Origin: Bacillota bacterium
GTDB taxonomy: Bacteria > Bacillota > Dehalobacteriia > UBA4068
Direction of reading: 5' to 3'
Length of the DNA stretch: 17,471 nt
NCBI GenBank assembly: GCA_017439615.1
Contig: JAFSIU010000087.1
Coordinates: forward strand, 1 to 17,471
The position numbers were made by a program, and so were the translations under genes. This document shows positions 14,777 through 17,471 of this stretch, one piece after another. Position 1 is the first letter of the stretch. Each line of letters starts with the position of its first letter. Under the pieces are notes generated by a model. It did not search any database. It was not told where the DNA came from and worked only from the letters and a program-made list of their open reading frames with translations.

Positions 14777-16534
14777 TTAGAACAGACCTTTGACCTTGCC
14801 GGTTTCGGTATCGACATCAACACGGCGATAAGCAGGATTGCTGCCTGTGCCGGGCATAAGAGTGATATCGCCTGCCATAGGGCAGATGAAACCTGCACCG
14901 TTATAGATAAGCAAATCTCTGACAGGTAAGCGCCAGCCCTTGGGTACACCCTTGAGCGTGGGATCATGAGAGAGGGAAAGATGGGTTTTGACCATCATAG
15001 TTGCATGATTGCGATATGCGGGATTGGATTCAAAGGCAATGGCCTTCTGCTCTGCCAAGGGAGCCCAATCAACACCATCCGCACCATAGACCTCACGGGC
15101 GATGGTTTCCACACGCTGACGGAGAGGCATATCCAAATCATAGAGATATTTGAATTCGCTTTCTTCTTCGCAAGCTGCTCTGACTTGTTCGGCAAGCTCG
15201 ATTGCACCCTCGCCGCCCTTGAGCCAATGCTCGGAAACGGCAAAGCGAGCGCCTGCTGCCAGAACTGCCTGACGGACAACATCGATTTCCTCGGGAGTAT
15301 CGGTGGCAAAGCTATTCAGACAGACAACGGGCTTGATGCCGGACTTTTTGATAGTCTCGACATGATGCAGGAGGTTGGCAAGACCTGCTTCAACAAGAGC
15401 AGGATTGCTGTTGACATATTCATCGGGAATGGGACGGCCGGGAACAACCTTGGGTCCGCCGCCATGCATCTTGAGTGCGCGAACAGTTGCAACCAAAACG
15501 CTGACATGGGGCTTGAGACCGGAGAGACGGCACTTGACATTCCAGAATTTTTCAAAGCCGATATCAGCAGCGAAGCCGCTTTCGGTTACATGATAATCGA
15601 ACATCTTGAGGCCGAGTCTGTCGCCGATAATGGAGGACTGGCCGATAGCGATATTAGCAAAGGGACCTGCATGAACCAGCACGGGCTGATACTCATTAGT
15701 GCAGCAGAGTGTGGGATTGATGGTATTGCGCATCCATGCAGTCATTGCACCATCGACTTCCAGATCAGCGGTGGTAACGGGATTGCCCTTCTTGTCATAT
15801 GCAACGATGATTCTGCCGATACGCTCACGAAGATCCTTCAAATCTGTGGCAACTGCCAGAATTGCCATCAGCTCGGAGCTGACGGAAATGCCGAATTTGG
15901 AGCTCATCATAAAGCCGTCGGATTTGCCGCCGATACCGATAACGATATTGCGGAGGCACTGTGCGGCATAGTCGATGACCCAATTGAATTCAACGCGGTT
16001 GGCATCGATATCCAGGCGGCGCAGACCCTTGGAGGCAAGAGTCGCATCATCATAATTATATTCATGCTGCATTCTGGCATTGAGAGCAACCATGCCAAGA
16101 TTGTGTGCATTGGTGATGTCATTGATATCACCGGTGAGACCGAGAGAGAATTCGGTCATAGGAATGAGCAAGGAATTGCCGCCGCCTGCAGCGGTACCCT
16201 TGATATTCATGGTGGGGCCGCCGGAGGGCTGACGCAGGCAGCCGCCGACATTGCAGCCGAGCTTGGAAAGGCCTTCTATAAGACCGATGGAGGTTGTGGA
16301 TTTGCCTTCGCCCAAGGGAGTGGGAGTGATGGCTGTTACCTCGATATATTTGCCATCGGGACGGTCGGCAAGTCTTTTCATAATTTTCAGAAAATCGAGC
16401 TTGGCAACTCTACCATAGGGCAGCACCTCATCGGGCAAAAGGCCCAATTTTTCGGCCCATTCCTGCGGAGCAGGCATATTTTGCTCTGCATCCTCAGCAA
16501 TTTGCCAATCCTTATATTCGCGTGGATCTAACAT
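14777..16534 (-). CDS. fhs: Formate-tetrahydrofolate ligase (10-formyl-THF synthetase)
   Basis: Fhs joins formate to tetrahydrofolate with ATP, or runs backwards to make ATP from 10-formyl-THF. The 585 residues exceed the usual bacterial length of about 556-560. The ATP site [11 protein letters not shown] is at 71-81. Also present are [46 protein letters not shown], and the C-terminal [16 protein letters not shown]. The formyl-phosphate region reads [20 protein letters not shown] where the Moorella enzyme has LREPSLGPSFGIKGG. This marks a divergent, longer subfamily in which Glu is replaced by Gln (residue 102). The ATG at 16534 has a GGGGG-rich ribosome site. It heads the fhs-fchA unit from a good promoter. 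I see no folD nearby. Confidence 0.95.
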   Translation of the reverse strand: MLDPREYKDWQIAEDAEQNMPAPQEWAEKLGLLPDEVLPYGRVAKLDFLKIMKRLADRPDGKYIEVTAITPTPLGEGKSTTSIGLIEGLSKLGCNVGGCLRQPSGGPTMNIKGTAAGGGNSLLIPMTEFSLGLTGDINDITNAHNLGMVALNARMQHEYNYDDATLASKGLRRLDIDANRVEFNWVIDYAAQCLRNIVIGIGGKSDGFMMSSKFGISVSSELMAILAVATDLKDLRERIGRIIVAYDKKGNPVTTADLEVDGAMTAWMRNTINPTLCCTNEYQPVLVHAGPFANIAIGQSSIIGDRLGLKMFDYHVTESGFAADIGFEKFWNVKCRLSGLKPHVSVLVATVRALKMHGGGPKVVPGRPIPDEYVNSNPALVEAGLANLLHHVETIKKSGIKPVVCLNSFATDTPEEIDVVRQAVLAAGARFAVSEHWLKGGEGAIELAEQVRAACEEESEFKYLYDLDMPLRQRVETIAREVYGADGVDWAPLAEQKAIAFESNPAYRNHATMMVKTHLSLSHDPTLKGVPKGWRLPVRDLLIYNGAGFICPMAGDITLMPGTGSNPAYRRVDVDTETGKVKGLF

Positions 16535-16578
16535 TCTTTATCCCCCTTCAAAACTTCTGTTTTAAGAATAGTATTTTT

Positions 16579-16607
16579 ATTATATCAGTTAATCCTTAGT
16601 TTTCCAA
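16579..16607 (-). promoter_or_regulatory. Sigma-A promoter of fhs
   Basis: On the minus strand TTGGAA (16602-16607) is followed by exactly 17 bases and a perfect TATAAT (16579-16584). The leader to the fhs start would be about 38 bases, too short for a folate riboswitch. Confidence 0.7.
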
Positions 16608-16642
16608 TAGGTTTTTGCAAAAAAACAGAGAGAAATTCAAAA

Positions 16643-16668
16643 AAGGCAAGCCCTTTCGGGCTTGCCTT
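16643..16668 (-). terminator. Terminator after the hypothetical gene at the right edge
   Basis: An 11-bp stem (16643-16653 with 16658-16668) with a TTTC/GAAA loop is followed on the minus strand by six T in a row. It is 17 bases after the stop codon of the upstream gene and just ahead of the fhs promoter. Confidence 0.9.
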
Positions 16669-16685
16669 CGGGAAAAGTATTGAGT

Positions 16686-17447
16686 TTATTTTTCAGACCA
16701 ATTGCCGACAATGGCGGAATCTCTCTCTTCTACTTTCAAATAATGTATGCCGCCATTTTCATCGAAATAGTATTTTATCCTTTTCACTCCACCTACCTCA
16801 AACATATCGGTCTTGCCTTCGGAAATCATCTCCCTTGCCGCTTCAAAAACAGACAGGCCTGCTTCGATTTTGTCGCCTTTTTGCTCGATTATATATTGCA
16901 GGGAATGAGAATAGCCTTGGGGATTAGCATTATAATAGGTCATATCAAGTTCATAATCTTCGCCAAAAAACGGTTCGCGAACTACACACTCCAGAAATGT
17001 TGCTTCTGTTACCACAACACCGTTTTCCTCATAGCTTTGCTCTTCTATCAAATCATAGAGGCAATATTGATTATAGCTCATCGGTACGCACCAATAGCCG
17101 TCCTCTCTTTCCTCCCAATATTTGCCGAATTCAACAGAATAATACTTATCATCGGGAGCAGGGACATACATATCTTTGATAGACATGCCGAATTGCGCCT
17201 GAGCAACTTCTTCGGCCTTGGCTTTGCTGATCACTCCATTTTCGCCAATATTATCTATCCACATAATGTACATAAGAAACGAACACAAATCAGGCTGCTC
17301 TTCGGCGGAAAAAGCAGGCAGATAATCAAAGCGATATGCAAGAGCCAGGTCAAAGGCTGCTAGCTTTCTTTCCGCATCAATGGTTTCAAGAGGCATTTTG
17401 TGAACAAAGGCAGAGGTGGAATATCTGGCATATATCTTGCTTGACAT
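16686..17447 (-). CDS. Unrecognised acidic protein, possibly missing its N-terminus
   Basis: I do not recognise this 253-residue protein. It is acidic and rich in Tyr, Glu and Asp, with no membrane segment in the visible part. It has a helical first half (FDLALAYRFDYLPAF, then YIMWIDNIGENGVISKAKAEEVA) and a second half that looks like alternating strands (EFGKYWEEREDGYWCVPMS; KRIKYYFDENGGIHYLKVEER). The ATG at 17447 has AGGTGA 4 bases upstream, a usable ribosome site. However, the frame stays open for the remaining eight codons to the window edge (GADFLGDA before the Met). The gene may therefore start outside, perhaps with a secretion signal. Clostridial lipoproteins with a similar helical region are known to me only as uncharacterised. 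It is followed by a strong terminator. Confidence 0.6.
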   Translation of the reverse strand: MSSKIYARYSTSAFVHKMPLETIDAERKLAAFDLALAYRFDYLPAFSAEEQPDLCSFLMYIMWIDNIGENGVISKAKAEEVAQAQFGMSIKDMYVPAPDDKYYSVEFGKYWEEREDGYWCVPMSYNQYCLYDLIEEQSYEENGVVVTEATFLECVVREPFFGEDYELDMTYYNANPQGYSHSLQYIIEQKGDKIEAGLSVFEAAREMISEGKTDMFEVGGVKRIKYYFDENGGIHYLKVEERDSAIVGNWSEK

Positions 17448-17471
17448 TGCGTCACCTAGGAAATCGGCGCC

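Noticed and set aside
14966..16531. A 521-codon open frame on the plus strand, antisense to fhs
   Set aside because: It mirrors fhs codon by codon, has no plausible ribosome binding site, and its product is a composition-driven mix without recognisable domains. Long antisense frames are common opposite strongly biased genes.
16535..16642. A folate riboswitch upstream of fhs
   Set aside because: The leader after the predicted promoter is only about 38 bases and shows no long conserved stem pattern.
1..17471. tRNA or rRNA genes, CRISPR arrays, insertion sequences, attachment sites
   Set aside because: No cloverleaf-like or ribosomal sequence, no regularly spaced repeats, and no transposase or integrase reading frames were seen; the inverted repeats found are all explained as gene-end or intergenic hairpins.

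Overview
The window looks like chromosome of an anaerobic, endospore-forming Bacillota species with moderate to low GC. Three things point that way: a compact spoVAC-spoVAD-spoVAE operon (spore dipicolinate channel), an oxygen-sensitive class III ribonucleotide reductase with its activase, and formate-tetrahydrofolate ligase beside a FchA-type cyclodeaminase. Strong GGAGG ribosome binding sites and Firmicutes gene pairs (mltG followed by a U32 protein; DUF421 followed by DUF4363) agree. I cannot fix the class (Clostridia, Negativicutes or a Peptococcaceae-like lineage). No mobile element, tRNA, rRNA or CRISPR array was seen, and no gene-free stretch exceeds 300 bases.

Layout from left to right. 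1-1456 (minus): primosomal helicase PriA, cut by the window edge and carrying an apparent one-base deletion at its zinc-binding region. 1522-3325 (minus): spoVAC, spoVAD and spoVAE, joined by 1-4 base overlaps. 3459-5530 (plus, divergent from spoVA): a DUF421 membrane protein, a DUF4363 protein and a carbamate kinase. The divergent gap holds two back-to-back promoter candidates of the forespore sigma-G type. A 17-bp hairpin at 5584-5621 separates arcC from the convergent minus-strand block. 5622-8980 (minus): a VanW/YoaR-like protein, MltG and a U32-family TrhP-like protein. 9061-10641 (minus): a seven-helix DUF4203-like protein with a very long acidic tail. 10763-13802 (minus): the class III ribonucleotide reductase operon, with a strong promoter whose spacer carries a near-consensus NrdR box. 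14070-16534 (minus): fhs then fchA, for one-carbon folate metabolism. 16686 to the right edge (minus): an unrecognised acidic protein, possibly cut by the edge.

The most interesting system is the ribonucleotide reductase. The 774-residue NrdD-type protein has the ATP cone, the active-site MGCR cysteine and a zinc-like cysteine region, but it ends without the glycyl-radical R-V-x-G-Y motif. That motif and the conserved tail after it (FNDAKRAEVRDRVKH) sit in a separate 60-residue protein with its own ribosome binding site, between nrdD and nrdG. I read this as a split glycyl-radical enzyme: catalytic barrel, stand-alone radical subunit and activase in one operon. I cannot tell from memory how widely this arrangement has been described.
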